From positions 69,631 to 133,630 of the forward strand of contig JANMDN010000010.1 in the NCBI GenBank assembly GCA_031376285.1: a stretch of 64,000 nucleotides of DNA, written 5' to 3'. This document shows, piece by piece, positions 26,354-34,958 of this stretch; position 1 is the first letter of the stretch; every line of letters begins with the position of its first letter. Origin of the DNA: JANMDN01 sp031376285 (GTDB taxonomy: Bacteria; Actinomycetota; Thermoleophilia; Miltoncostaeales; Miltoncostaeaceae). The position numbers were made by a program, and so were the translations under genes. Under the pieces are notes generated by a model. The model saw only the letters and a program-made list of their open reading frames with translations, did not search any database and was not told the DNA's origin.

Positions 26354-27534
26354 GCATCGAACCCCGCGCCACCGCTCCGACCCGGCCGTCCCGGGCGCCG
26401 CGCTGGCTCGCGGCGGTTGGTCCCCTCGCGCTGATCGCCGTGCTCGCCGCGCTACTGATCGGTTTCGGTGTACCAGGCCTTGAGCGCACCGGACCACCGA
26501 TCGAGCGCGTCGCGGTTGAGCGTGTCGAGTTGCGGCCGGGAACGATCGCGCTCCGTGTCCGAAACGACGGGCCCGACCAGGTGCGCCTCGCGCAGGTGAT
26601 CGTGAACGACGCCTACGTTCCGGTGGCCGGGCTCGGGGACGATCCGCTCGGTCGCCTCGAAGCGCAGACGGTTCGGGTGCCGTTTGACTGGATCGAGGGC
26701 GAGGCCTACGAGATCGCCCTCGTGACATCGACCGGCGCGACCCTTCCAGCAACGATCGAAGCAGCGGTGCAGACGCCGGAAGTCGGAGGCGGGCTCTTCG
26801 GCACCCTTGCGTTGGTGGGGCTCTACGTCGGGCTCCTCCCGGTGGTACTCGGGATGCTCTGGTTGCCCGCGGCCCGTCGCGCGTCACCCCAGGCGCTGCG
26901 CTTCGTGCTCGCCTTGACCGTCGGCGTCCTCGTGTTCCTCGGGATCGAAGCCCTCGTCGACGGCATCGAGATCGCAGGCCGGGGGGCGCAGTCACTTGGC
27001 GGCGCCGCGCTTCCGCTCATCGGCGCGGTCGCAGGCCTTGCGGCCGTCACGGCCGGTGAAGGGCTCGTCCCACGCCGCGCAGGTGGCGGGATTCGACTGG
27101 CGGTGCTCATCGCGATCGGTATCGGCCTGCACAACCTGGGCGAAGGCCTCGCAATCGGTGGCGCCTATGCCACGGGAGAGCTCGCCCTCGGAACGCTCCT
27201 CGTTGTCGGCTTCGCGCTCCACAACACAACCGAGGGGCTCGCCGTGGTTTCGCCGCTGACGTCCGAACGTCCGAGCGTACGGTCGCTTGCCCTCCTCGGC
27301 TTGATCGCGGGCGGCCCGGTCACCCTGGGCGCATGGGTTGGCTCGCTGGCAGCGAATCCCACCCTGGTTGCGTTGCTACTCGGTATCGCCGCCGGGGCAA
27401 TCGCACAGGTCATCATTCGCCTGGCTCCCCGCCTGAAGGCCCCCGGCGCCGGACTGGACGCGGTCGCCTCGCTCGGCCTCTTGGCGGGTTTGGCGATCAT
27501 GTACATGACGGGACTCATCGCGGCCGGCGTCTGA
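26350..27534 (+). CDS. ZIP-family divalent metal transporter with N-terminal extracytoplasmic domain
   Basis: A 394-residue protein. After a membrane anchor (about residues 21-43) comes a roughly 105-residue soluble domain with beta character (VELRPGTIALRVRNDGP), then about eight membrane helices of the ZIP fold. The metal-site helices are visible as IGLHNLGEGLAIG and FALHNTTEGLAV, the two HNxxEG motifs. It would carry Zn, Fe or Mn across the membrane. The GTG start overlaps the oxidase stop (GTGA), so oxidase and transporter are made together. The soluble extension is not usual for ZIPs. Confidence 0.85.
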   Translation: MSIEPRATAPTRPSRAPRWLAAVGPLALIAVLAALLIGFGVPGLERTGPPIERVAVERVELRPGTIALRVRNDGPDQVRLAQVIVNDAYVPVAGLGDDPLGRLEAQTVRVPFDWIEGEAYEIALVTSTGATLPATIEAAVQTPEVGGGLFGTLALVGLYVGLLPVVLGMLWLPAARRASPQALRFVLALTVGVLVFLGIEALVDGIEIAGRGAQSLGGAALPLIGAVAGLAAVTAGEGLVPRRAGGGIRLAVLIAIGIGLHNLGEGLAIGGAYATGELALGTLLVVGFALHNTTEGLAVVSPLTSERPSVRSLALLGLIAGGPVTLGAWVGSLAANPTLVALLLGIAAGAIAQVIIRLAPRLKAPGAGLDAVASLGLLAGLAIMYMTGLIAAGV

Positions 27535-27542
27535 GCAACTCG

Positions 27543-27565
27543 CCGCGCGGGCACACCTCGCGCGG
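27543..27565 (+). terminator. GC-rich hairpin after the ZIP gene
   Basis: Inverted repeat CCGCGCG-N9-CGCGCGG begins 8 bp after the ZIP stop. No T-run follows, so it is a weak or factor-dependent terminator candidate. Confidence 0.4.
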
Positions 27566-27767
27566 TTGCGCCGGAGGTCGGCAGGTGGTTTCCTCACGCG
27601 GCACCGTGACCGGCTTTAGGGCGTCGTGATCGCCGTCACGAAGCCGTATCGGCTCGCAAGGGGCCACCCCGGACCACCACCCGGTATCAGTCTATTCCGG
27701 TCTCGCCGTCGCGGAGTGTCGAAGGCGTATCGACTTCGTGCCAATCCTCGTCGAGGCCGGACGCAGA

Positions 27768-27790
27768 GGGTCAAAGCGGGAGTTTGACCC
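27768..27790. promoter_or_regulatory. Inverted repeat upstream of the molybdo-hydroxylase operon
   Basis: A perfect inverted repeat GGGTCAAA-N7-TTTGACCC ends 93 bp before the TTG start of the XdhC-like gene. The distal arm reads TTTGACC, which could also serve as a -35 element. It is a candidate operator for a dimeric regulator of the operon. Confidence 0.5.
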
Positions 27791-27883
27791 GGGACGCGAC
27801 TCGGGCCGCTCCGGCCTTGCCGAACCCGATCCGCATAGATAGCGTCTCTTGTTACAAACTCTCGTCCGACGGATCGCTCCATT

Positions 27884-28885
27884 TTGAGAGACGTACTTCC
27901 AGGCCTCGCACGCTGGGCGCGCGAAGGTGTTCGTGCCGCTACCGCCACGGTGGTTTCCGTGGAGCGCTCTGCTCCACGCGGTCCCGGGGCGACGATGGCG
28001 ATCTCCGAACACGGCGAGGTCTTGGGGTCGGTGACGGGCGGCTGCGTCGAGCCGGCCGTCATCGCCGACGCTGAGCGGGTCCTTTCTGGAGCGCAGTCAC
28101 GGGTCACAAGCTTCGGCATCGCCGACGACGAGGCCTTCGAGGTCGGCCTCCCTTGCGGCGGGACGGTCCGCATCTTCATCAACCTCATGGACCCGGCGAC
28201 CGTCCTCGCCCTCGAGGAGGCAGTCGCCGAAGAGCGCCACGTCGCGACAATCACCGACCTTGCTGGCCCGCTCGCGGGAAGCCAGCGCATCGTGGAGGTC
28301 GGAGCGCTCGACGGTGATGTCGGGCGGCGGATCTCGGCGGCCGACAACGGCACCGTCGGCGAGGGAGACACCGAGCGCTTGATCGTGGTCCTCGCCCCGC
28401 GGCCACAGATGTTCGTTTTCGGTGCGATCGACTTCGCCTCGGCGCTGGCCACCGTCGGCTCGTTCATGGGCTACCGCGTCACGGTCTGTGATGCTCGCGC
28501 GACCTTCGTCACGAAGGAGCGATTTCCGGTCGCCGACGAACTCGTCGTCGCGTGGCCTCACGAGCTGATCTCCCGCTCCGAGATCGACGAGCGCACCGCC
28601 ATCTGCGTCCTCACCCACGACGAGAAGTTCGACGTGCCCGCGCTCAAAGCCGCGCTCGCGACCCCGGCCGGCTACATCGGGGCGATGGGGAGCCGCCGGA
28701 CGACCGACCGCCGCGCCGCCCGTCTGCGTTCCGAGGGGGTCTCAGAGGCCGACCTCGCTCGCATTCAGGCGCCGATCGGACTCTCCATCGGCGCGAAAAC
28801 TCCACAGGAGGTGGCGGTGGCAATCGCCGCGCAGATCGTCGATGTGCGTCGCAAGGAAGCGAAGACCGCGCGGGCCGCCGCATGA
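27884..28885 (+). CDS. XdhC/CoxI family maturation protein
   Basis: A 333-residue XdhC-family protein. The N-terminal domain has SAPRGPGATMAI, GSVTGGCVEPAVI and the conserved LPCGGTVRIF; the C-terminal Rossmann domain has MFVFGAIDFASALA and YIGAMGSRRTT. XdhC binds the molybdenum cofactor and helps sulfurate and insert it into xanthine-dehydrogenase-type enzymes. It opens the operon and its stop overlaps the CoxG start (ATGA). The start is a TTG at 27884 without a clear Shine-Dalgarno. Confidence 0.87.
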   Translation: MRDVLPGLARWAREGVRAATATVVSVERSAPRGPGATMAISEHGEVLGSVTGGCVEPAVIADAERVLSGAQSRVTSFGIADDEAFEVGLPCGGTVRIFINLMDPATVLALEEAVAEERHVATITDLAGPLAGSQRIVEVGALDGDVGRRISAADNGTVGEGDTERLIVVLAPRPQMFVFGAIDFASALATVGSFMGYRVTVCDARATFVTKERFPVADELVVAWPHELISRSEIDERTAICVLTHDEKFDVPALKAALATPAGYIGAMGSRRTTDRRAARLRSEGVSEADLARIQAPIGLSIGAKTPQEVAVAIAAQIVDVRRKEAKTARAAA

Positions 28886-29487
28886 AGATCGAGAACTCAT
28901 TCGAGGTTCCCGGCCCCCCCGCGGACACGCTCAAGCTTCTCCTCGACGCCGAGCGGGTGATTCCCTGCATGCCCGGGGCGCAGCTCGTCGAGATCGTCGA
29001 CGACCGCACATGGCGGGCGAAGATGACCATCAAACTCGGGCCCGTCGGAATGGACTTCGACAACCGAGTGCACCTCGAGGAGATCAACGAGGAAGCCGGC
29101 ACCGTCAAAATGGCCCTCAGTGGTCGTGACTCGCGCGGTAAGGGCGGCGCCGAGGGTACCGTCGACGCCACGTTCACCGCCGTCGACGCCGGCACGCGCG
29201 TCGACATGGTCACAGATCTTCGATTCTCCGGGCAAGCGGCGCAGCTCGGCCGCCCGAACATCGTCAAAGACGTCGCCTCGAAAATGGTCGGGCAGTTTGC
29301 GGACTGTCTCGGCAAGCAAATGGCTTTCGAGCGCGCAAGCGCCGAGGCTCTCGCGGACGGGGACGAGGCGACGCAGCCTCCAGCACCTCCGCCGCCACCG
29401 GTCGCAAAGCCCATCTCGGGCTTTTCGATCCTCTGGGCCGCGATCAGCGGCGCACTGTCCCGGTTGTTCCGCCGTTCCGGTGGATAG
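28882..29487 (+). CDS. CoxG-like SRPBCC family protein
   Basis: A 201-residue protein. Residues 1-150 match the CoxG (CODH subunit G) family: IENSFEVPGPPADTLKLLLDAERVIPCMPGAQL and GRDSRGKGGAEGTVDATF. A proline-rich linker (about 163-173) and a hydrophobic C-terminal helix (SGFSILWAAISGALSRLF) follow. CoxG is thought to anchor the CODH-type enzyme to the membrane and recruit it to the respiratory chain. That fits the hydrophobic tail. It lies 21 bp before the small subunit gene. Confidence 0.87.
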   Translation: MKIENSFEVPGPPADTLKLLLDAERVIPCMPGAQLVEIVDDRTWRAKMTIKLGPVGMDFDNRVHLEEINEEAGTVKMALSGRDSRGKGGAEGTVDATFTAVDAGTRVDMVTDLRFSGQAAQLGRPNIVKDVASKMVGQFADCLGKQMAFERASAEALADGDEATQPPAPPPPPVAKPISGFSILWAAISGALSRLFRRSGG

Positions 29488-29508
29488 GCAACAGAAAGGG
29501 GTTCGTTC

Positions 29509-29967
29509 GTGAAGCGCATCGCCATCACCGTGAACGGGAAACGCCACGAGGTCGAGGTCGAGCCGCGCGAGCTGCTCGTCTACGTCCTTCGTGAGCGCCT
29601 CGGGTTCACCGGCACAAACGTCGGCTGCGACACCTCCAGCTGTGGGGCCTGCACCATCCACCTGGATGGGGAGGCGGTGAAGTCATGCACCATGCTCGCC
29701 GTCCAGGTCGACGGCCGCAGCGTCACGACCATCGAAGGTCTCGCCACGAACGGCTCGATGCACCCGATGCAGACCGCCTTCCAGGAGCACCATGCGCTCC
29801 AGTGTGGGTACTGCACGCCCGGGATGATCATGGCCGCGGTGAGCCTTCTCGACGACAACCCAACGCCGTCTGAGGATGAGATCCGGCACGGCCTCGAGGG
29901 CAACCTCTGCCGCTGCACCGGGTACCACAACATCGTCAAGGCCGTTCAGGCCGTGGCCGGGGTATAG
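29509..29967 (+). CDS. coxS: CODH/xanthine dehydrogenase-type small subunit (2Fe-2S)
   Basis: A 152-residue iron-sulfur subunit. The plant-type 2Fe-2S cluster uses C40, C45, C48 and C60 (GCDTSSCGAC); the second cluster uses C99, C102, C134 and C136 (QCGYC, CRC). Both are complete. It passes electrons from the molybdenum site in the large subunit to FAD in the medium subunit. The GTG start is preceded by AGAAAGGGG. The gene order S-L-M differs from the M-S-L order of classical cox operons. Confidence 0.92.
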   Translation: MKRIAITVNGKRHEVEVEPRELLVYVLRERLGFTGTNVGCDTSSCGACTIHLDGEAVKSCTMLAVQVDGRSVTTIEGLATNGSMHPMQTAFQEHHALQCGYCTPGMIMAAVSLLDDNPTPSEDEIRHGLEGNLCRCTGYHNIVKAVQAVAGV

Positions 29968-29977
29968 GGAGGCGACT

Positions 29978-32362
29978 GTGGCAACTACCGAACAACCACG
30001 CGCTGGAACGATCGGCGACCGCCAGCTCCGCAAAGAGGACCCCGAGCTCATCACGGGCCAGTCGCGCTACGTCGACGACATCACGGTCGCGGGAATGCTC
30101 TACGTGCACATTGTCCGTAGTCCGTTCGCCCACGCGAAGATCAATGGGATCAACACCGCCGCGGCTGAGGCTGCGCCGGGTGTTGTCGGCGTCTACACCG
30201 CCGAGAACCTGGAGTTCGCGGGTCCGCTTGTCATGGCTTGGCCGATCAACGACGAGGTCAAGAACCCAGCCCACCACCCGCTGACCAAGGACAAGGCGCG
30301 CTACGTCGGCGACCCGGTCGCCGTCGTCGTGGCCGACAGCCGCGTCGAAGCAATCGACGCGTCGGAGCTCGTGGAGGTCGACTGGGAGCCGCTTCCAGCG
30401 GTGACCGACGTCAAGGCCGCGCTCGCGGCCGGGGCGCCGATCATCCACGACGAGTTCGGGACGAACGACGCCGGGAGCTGGATCTTCGAGCGCGACTCAC
30501 CGGCCCCACGTCGCAACCCGTCGGGTCCGTACTTCGAGGACCCAGACCTCGTCAAGATCAAAGAGGAGTACTACCTCGCCCGGTTGATTCCGAACGCCAT
30601 GGAGCCGCGTGGTGTCGTCGTCGACGTGAACCCGTCGATGGGCGAGTACACGGTCTTCTCCGCGACGCAGATTCCCCACATCCTGCGCACCACACTCACG
30701 ATCACCTGCGGTATTCCCGAAGCGAAGCTCCGGGTCGTCGCCCCAGACGTTGGCGGCGGATTCGGATCGAAGCTTGAGGCCTACCCCGAGGACGCGATCT
30801 GTCTCGCCTTGGCAAAGACACTCGGTCGCCCGGTGAAGTGGGTGGAGGAGCGCTCCGAGGCCTACGTCGCCACGCTCCACGGCCGCGAGATGTACCAGCA
30901 GATCGAGCTCGCGGCGACCAAGGACGGCATCCTCAAAGCCGTCCGAGTCAAGCTGACGGCATCGATGGGCGCGTACCTACGCATCATTACTCCGGGCATC
31001 CCGATGCTCGGGGCCTGGCTCTACAGCGGTCCGTACGACGTCGAGGGCTACGACTTCGAGTACACGAATGTCTTCACGAACAACACGTTCACCGACGCCT
31101 ACCGTGGCGCCGGGCGGCCTGAGGCGACCTACGCGATCGAGCGCGCGATGGACGCGCTCGCGCGGGAACTCAAGATGGACCCGGTGGAGCTTCGTCGCAA
31201 GAACTTCATCTCAAACGACAAGTTCCCGAACTACACGATGGTCAGCGGCCTGACGATCGACTCGGGCAACTACTCAGGGACCCTCGAGAAGCTGCTCGAG
31301 ATGCTCGATCTCGACAAGATTCGGGCCGAGCAGACCGCCCGCAGGGCAAGCGGCTCGAACAAGGTCATCGGCGTCGGCTTCTCGACCTGGCTCGAGATGT
31401 GTGGCATCGCGCCATCCCGCGTGCTCGCGGCACTCAAGTACATCGCCGGCGGTTGGGACGCGGCGACGGTCGAGTTCATGCCCACCGGCTCGGTGCGCGT
31501 GCTGACCGGCGTCTCGCCACACGGTCAGGGCAACCAGACCACGATGGCGCAGATCGTTGCCGACCAGCTCGGGATCGACTTCGACGACGTCGAAGTGCTC
31601 CACGGCGACACCCAGGTGGTGCCGCTCGGCCTTGACACCTACGGCAGCCGCGGCCTCGCCGTCGGCGGCGTCGCGCTCTACAAGGCCGGCGAGAAGATCA
31701 TCGCGAAGGCCCGCAAGATCGCCGCTCACCAGTTGGAGTGTTCCGAGGAGGACCTCGACTTTGCCGGTGGCAACTTCACCGTCAAGGGCACGGACAAGTC
31801 GGCCAACATCAAGGCCCTGGGCTTTGCGGCCTGGGCTGCGCACGACCTGCCTGACGACATGGAGCCCGGCCTGACGGCAACGCACCTCTACGACCCGCCG
31901 AACTTCAGCTGGCCAAACGGGGCGCACGCCTGCGTCGTCGAGATCGACACCGACACGGGTAGGACCGAGATCATCCGCTACGTCGCCGTCGATGACTGCG
32001 GTGTGCGGATCAACCCGAATATCGTCGAGGGTCAGCTTCACGGAGGCATCGCCCAAGGCATTGCGGAGGCCCTCTACGAGGAAGCCATCTACGACGAGGA
32101 GGGCAACCTCCAGACCGGCTCGATGACGAACTACCTCGTCCCCGGACCGCCGGAGCTTCCCTTGTTTGAGCTTGGGTTCACCACCACACCGAGCCCGACC
32201 AACCCGCTCGGCGTCAAGGGCATCGGAGAGGCTGGCACCATCGCGGCCCCGCCGGCGGTCATCAACGCCGTTGTCGATGCCCTTTCCCACCTCGGGGTAA
32301 CCAACGTCGGACGCCCTGCAACCCCAGAGAGAGTCTGGCGCGCGATTCAGGAGGCGAAATGA
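29978..32362 (+). CDS. coxL: Molybdenum hydroxylase large subunit, form II CODH-like
   Basis: A 794-residue molybdopterin subunit. Form I CODH carries the active-site loop AYRCSFR; here it is AYRGAGR (374-380), the form II signature, so the copper-ligating cysteine is missing. The catalytic glutamate motif KGIGEAGT is near the C-terminus and VGGGFGSK, for cofactor binding, is present. Form II enzymes may oxidise CO poorly or act on another substrate such as a purine or aldehyde. GTG 29978 follows a TAGGGAGG ribosome site. The stop overlaps the next start (ATGA). Confidence 0.9.
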   Translation: MATTEQPRAGTIGDRQLRKEDPELITGQSRYVDDITVAGMLYVHIVRSPFAHAKINGINTAAAEAAPGVVGVYTAENLEFAGPLVMAWPINDEVKNPAHHPLTKDKARYVGDPVAVVVADSRVEAIDASELVEVDWEPLPAVTDVKAALAAGAPIIHDEFGTNDAGSWIFERDSPAPRRNPSGPYFEDPDLVKIKEEYYLARLIPNAMEPRGVVVDVNPSMGEYTVFSATQIPHILRTTLTITCGIPEAKLRVVAPDVGGGFGSKLEAYPEDAICLALAKTLGRPVKWVEERSEAYVATLHGREMYQQIELAATKDGILKAVRVKLTASMGAYLRIITPGIPMLGAWLYSGPYDVEGYDFEYTNVFTNNTFTDAYRGAGRPEATYAIERAMDALARELKMDPVELRRKNFISNDKFPNYTMVSGLTIDSGNYSGTLEKLLEMLDLDKIRAEQTARRASGSNKVIGVGFSTWLEMCGIAPSRVLAALKYIAGGWDAATVEFMPTGSVRVLTGVSPHGQGNQTTMAQIVADQLGIDFDDVEVLHGDTQVVPLGLDTYGSRGLAVGGVALYKAGEKIIAKARKIAAHQLECSEEDLDFAGGNFTVKGTDKSANIKALGFAAWAAHDLPDDMEPGLTATHLYDPPNFSWPNGAHACVVEIDTDTGRTEIIRYVAVDDCGVRINPNIVEGQLHGGIAQGIAEALYEEAIYDEEGNLQTGSMTNYLVPGPPELPLFELGFTTTPSPTNPLGVKGIGEAGTIAAPPAVINAVVDALSHLGVTNVGRPATPERVWRAIQEAK

Positions 32363-33201
32363 TCCCGGCTGAGTTTGACTACGAGGTTGCGACCTCGGCC
32401 GAAGATGCCATCCGGCTTCTCGGCCAGTCCGACGACGCAAAGCTGCTTGCGGGCGGGCACTCACTCGTTCCGCTCATGAAGCTTCGGCTTGCCCGACCGG
32501 CACTGCTCGTCGACATCGGGCGCATCGCCGCGCTGCAAGGTGTTCGCGACGCGGGTGACCATCTCGAGATCGGTGCGCTTACCCGCCACCACGATCTCGA
32601 AACGAACGAGCTGGTGAAGGCCCATTGCCCGATCCTCGCCCACACGGCGAGCCTCGTCGGTGACCGTCAGGTCCGCCATATGGGCACGATCGGTGGGTCT
32701 TGCGCGCACGGCGATTCGGCGTCTGACCTGCCGACTGTGTGCCAGGCCCTTGACGCCACGTTTGTGATCCAGGGCGCCGCGGGACAGCGAACCGTTGCGG
32801 CGGCCGACTTCTTCAAGGGCTTCTTCGACACCGCCCTCGAGGGGAACGAGATCCTCACCGCGATCCGGGTTCCAAAGACGACCGCCGGCTGGTCGTACCT
32901 GAAGTTCCGCACCAGGGCCCTTGACTGGGCGATGGTCGGCGTCGCGGCACTCGTCGACCGCGAGAACGGGACCATCTCCGGAGCGCGCATTGCGCTCACG
33001 AACATGGGTCAGATCCCGATCCGCGCGTCGGCGGTTGAGCAGGCACTTGCTGGAGCAAGTCCCGACAAGGTTGGCGCCGCGGCAGATCACGCCGCAGAGG
33101 GCACCGACCCGCCGTCGGACACCTGGGCCACGGCCGACTACCGCAAGCACCTTGTCCGGGTGCTCACGCGTCGCGCTGTGGAGGAGGCGCTCTCGCGGTA
33201 A
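32359..33201 (+). CDS. coxM: Molybdenum hydroxylase FAD-binding medium subunit
   Basis: A 280-residue FAD subunit. The two flavin-binding motifs are AGGHSLVPLMKLRL (about 32-45) and TIGGSCAHGDSASDLP (about 111-126). The C-terminal CO_deh_flav_C domain follows from about residue 180. It takes electrons from the 2Fe-2S subunit and hands them to the acceptor. It is coupled to the large subunit by an ATGA overlap, and moaA begins 11 bp downstream. Confidence 0.92.
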   Translation: MIPAEFDYEVATSAEDAIRLLGQSDDAKLLAGGHSLVPLMKLRLARPALLVDIGRIAALQGVRDAGDHLEIGALTRHHDLETNELVKAHCPILAHTASLVGDRQVRHMGTIGGSCAHGDSASDLPTVCQALDATFVIQGAAGQRTVAAADFFKGFFDTALEGNEILTAIRVPKTTAGWSYLKFRTRALDWAMVGVAALVDRENGTISGARIALTNMGQIPIRASAVEQALAGASPDKVGAAADHAAEGTDPPSDTWATADYRKHLVRVLTRRAVEEALSR

Positions 33202-33212
33202 CGTGAGGTGTG

Positions 33213-34226
33213 ATGGCAACCGACACCCGTAGCGCAACGTCCCTGGTCGACGGCTTTGGCCGTGGCCACCGCGCGCTCCGGGTGTCGGTGACCGACCGCT
33301 GCAACCTCCGCTGCCGCTACTGCATGCCGGCGGAGGGCATGGACTGGCTGCCGCGCGAGGAGGTTCTCAGCGACGACGAACTCGTTCGGATCGTCACACT
33401 CATGGCCGGGCTCGGCGTGCGCGAGCTCAGGGTGACGGGAGGCGAACCGCTCGTGCGTCCGCGGCTTGCCGAGCTGATCGGTCGCTTCTCTGCAATTGAG
33501 GGAATCGATGAGATCTCGCTCACGACGAACGGTGTGCTGCTCGCCGACCAGATCGACGACCTCGTCGCGGCGGGGCTTTCGCGCGTGAACGTCAGCCTCG
33601 ACTCGCTGGACCCGGATCGCTTTGCGGCCATCACCCGTCGCCGCGACCTGGACCGGGTACTCGCGGGACTCGCCGCGTGCGAGCGTTATCCGCAGCTTCG
33701 CCCGATCAAGGTGAACGCTGTCCTTCTGCGTGGTCTCTCCGAGCCAGACGTCCTGCCCCTGGCCGAGTTCGCCCGTCGGACCCCGTACGTGGTGCGGTTC
33801 ATCGAAGTCATGCCGCTGGATGCACCGCGCGACTGGGCGCGCCAGAACGTTTTGTCGGGGGAGGAGGTCCGCGAAACAATCGACGAGCGCTGGCCGCTCG
33901 TGTCGATGGATCGGGAGCGACCGTCGGCTCCTGGCACCAGCTGGGCGTTTGCCGACGGTGGCGGCGAGCTGCAGTTTGTGTCGTCGGTGACGGAGCCCTT
34001 CTGCGCAGCCTGTGACCGGCTGCGTCTCACCGCGGATGGTCAGCTTCGGACGTGCCTCTTCTCCGACTCGGAGACCGACCTACGTGCTCCGCTCCGAAAC
34101 GGAGCGACAGACGCGGACCTCGCGGACGCAGTTCTCAACGCGGTCCGGGCGAAGGGTCCGGGCCACGGGATGGCCGACCCGAACTGGACCTACACGGGGC
34201 GGCCCATGAGCATGATTGGCGGCTGA
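33213..34226 (+). CDS. moaA: GTP 3',8-cyclase
   Basis: A 337-residue radical SAM enzyme, first step of molybdenum cofactor synthesis, which converts GTP to 3',8-cyclo-GTP. The SAM cluster is CNLRCRYC (C30, C34, C37). The second 4Fe-4S cluster uses cysteines in FCAACDRLRL and LRTC. The protein ends in the essential GG (MIGG). It follows coxM directly, so cofactor synthesis is tied to the hydroxylase operon. ATG 33213 has GTG 33210 as alternative start. Confidence 0.93.
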   Translation: MATDTRSATSLVDGFGRGHRALRVSVTDRCNLRCRYCMPAEGMDWLPREEVLSDDELVRIVTLMAGLGVRELRVTGGEPLVRPRLAELIGRFSAIEGIDEISLTTNGVLLADQIDDLVAAGLSRVNVSLDSLDPDRFAAITRRRDLDRVLAGLAACERYPQLRPIKVNAVLLRGLSEPDVLPLAEFARRTPYVVRFIEVMPLDAPRDWARQNVLSGEEVRETIDERWPLVSMDRERPSAPGTSWAFADGGGELQFVSSVTEPFCAACDRLRLTADGQLRTCLFSDSETDLRAPLRNGATDADLADAVLNAVRAKGPGHGMADPNWTYTGRPMSMIGG

Positions 34227-34232
34227 CGGGCG

Positions 34233-34646
34233 TCAGCCATCGAGTCCAGGTGACGAGATCACCGAAAGGTGGGGAATCAGGCGGAAGTGCTCGTCGCGCG
34301 TGAAGAGGGGCGCCGCGTGGCGCAGGGCCAGTGCGGCGATCCAGAGGTCATTCGTGGGAATCGGCGTACCCTGGGCGCTCAACTGTCGGAACACCGCGGC
34401 ATACTGGGCGATTGTCGGTTCGTCCGGCCACAGCGTCGAAACCCCTGGCTCTCGGAGGAAGCCGCTGAGTCGCCGCTCGTTCTCGACTTGCCGGGTCCCC
34501 AGGGCAAAGCCGGCCCGAAGTTCCGCGAGCACCACGAAGGGCACGAGAAGTTCAGCGGCCGACTCGACCAGACCGCGCACGTCGGCGTCGCCACGGGCAA
34601 GATCGACGTAGCGATTGGTGTCGAGGACGATCCTCAGGGCGACCAA
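34233..34646 (-). CDS. PIN-domain toxin (VapC family)
   Basis: A 137-residue PIN ribonuclease: RIVLDTNRYVDLARG (first Asp), FVVLAELRAGFALG (Glu), IPTNDLWIAALALRH (third acidic site) and LFTRDEHFRLI. It overlaps the antitoxin gene by 13 bp and converges on moaA with a 6-bp gap. Confidence 0.88.
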   Translation of the reverse strand: MVALRIVLDTNRYVDLARGDADVRGLVESAAELLVPFVVLAELRAGFALGTRQVENERRLSGFLREPGVSTLWPDEPTIAQYAAVFRQLSAQGTPIPTNDLWIAALALRHAAPLFTRDEHFRLIPHLSVISSPGLDG

Positions 34647-34864
34647 AGTTCGGCATCGATGCTGCGCTGGTCCGCGAGGGCTCGGTCGAGTTCGCCATCC
34701 GCGTCCCAGGTACCGGCGAGCCAGGAGAGGTCTTGTCGCGGCTGACCACCGAGGCCTTCGGCTGAGCGAAGGGCGTCAATGAGGACCGCGTTCAGGCTTC
34801 GACCTTCCTCGCGCGCTCGGCGGCGAAGCGCCTCATCGAGATCTTGGGGGACCGAACTCTGCAT
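34634..34864 (-). CDS. RHH-type antitoxin for the adjacent PIN toxin
   Basis: A 76-residue antitoxin. The N-terminus SSVPQDLDEALRRRAREEGRSLNAVLIDALRSAEG is a ribbon-helix-helix-like DNA-binding module; the C-terminal part (LSWLAGTWDADGELDRALAD) is acidic and toxin-binding. ATG 34864 is chosen because the fold begins right after it; the upstream in-frame extension looks non-coding. Confidence 0.8.
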   Translation of the reverse strand: MQSSVPQDLDEALRRRAREEGRSLNAVLIDALRSAEGLGGQPRQDLSWLAGTWDADGELDRALADQRSIDAELWSP

Positions 34865-34958
34865 CTCATGCAAGCAAGAGGGGCAGAGGCGGCTGTGAGA
34901 CGGAGTTGACCACCCATCGCGGCGGGCTACCGCAGTCGTCAACCCTCCGCGCTTGGAC

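Larger units (their letters stand above)
27535..27883. other. 349-bp intergenic region before the cox-like operon
   Basis: No convincing gene is seen on either strand. It contains the hairpin after the ZIP gene and the GGGTCAAA inverted repeat upstream of the XdhC-like gene. It presumably holds the promoter of the molybdo-hydroxylase operon, but no strong -35/-10 pair could be assigned by eye. Confidence 0.6.

Noticed and set aside
27535..27883. Molybdenum cofactor riboswitch ahead of the hydroxylase operon
   Set aside because: No Moco-riboswitch-like set of stems could be recognised; only one simple inverted repeat is visible.
29978..32362. Form I (aerobic CO-oxidising) CODH
   Set aside because: The diagnostic AYRCSFR loop is absent; the loop is AYRGAGR.
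31274..32464. 396-codon minus-strand frame within coxL
   Set aside because: Shadow of the large subunit gene; no domain and no start signal.
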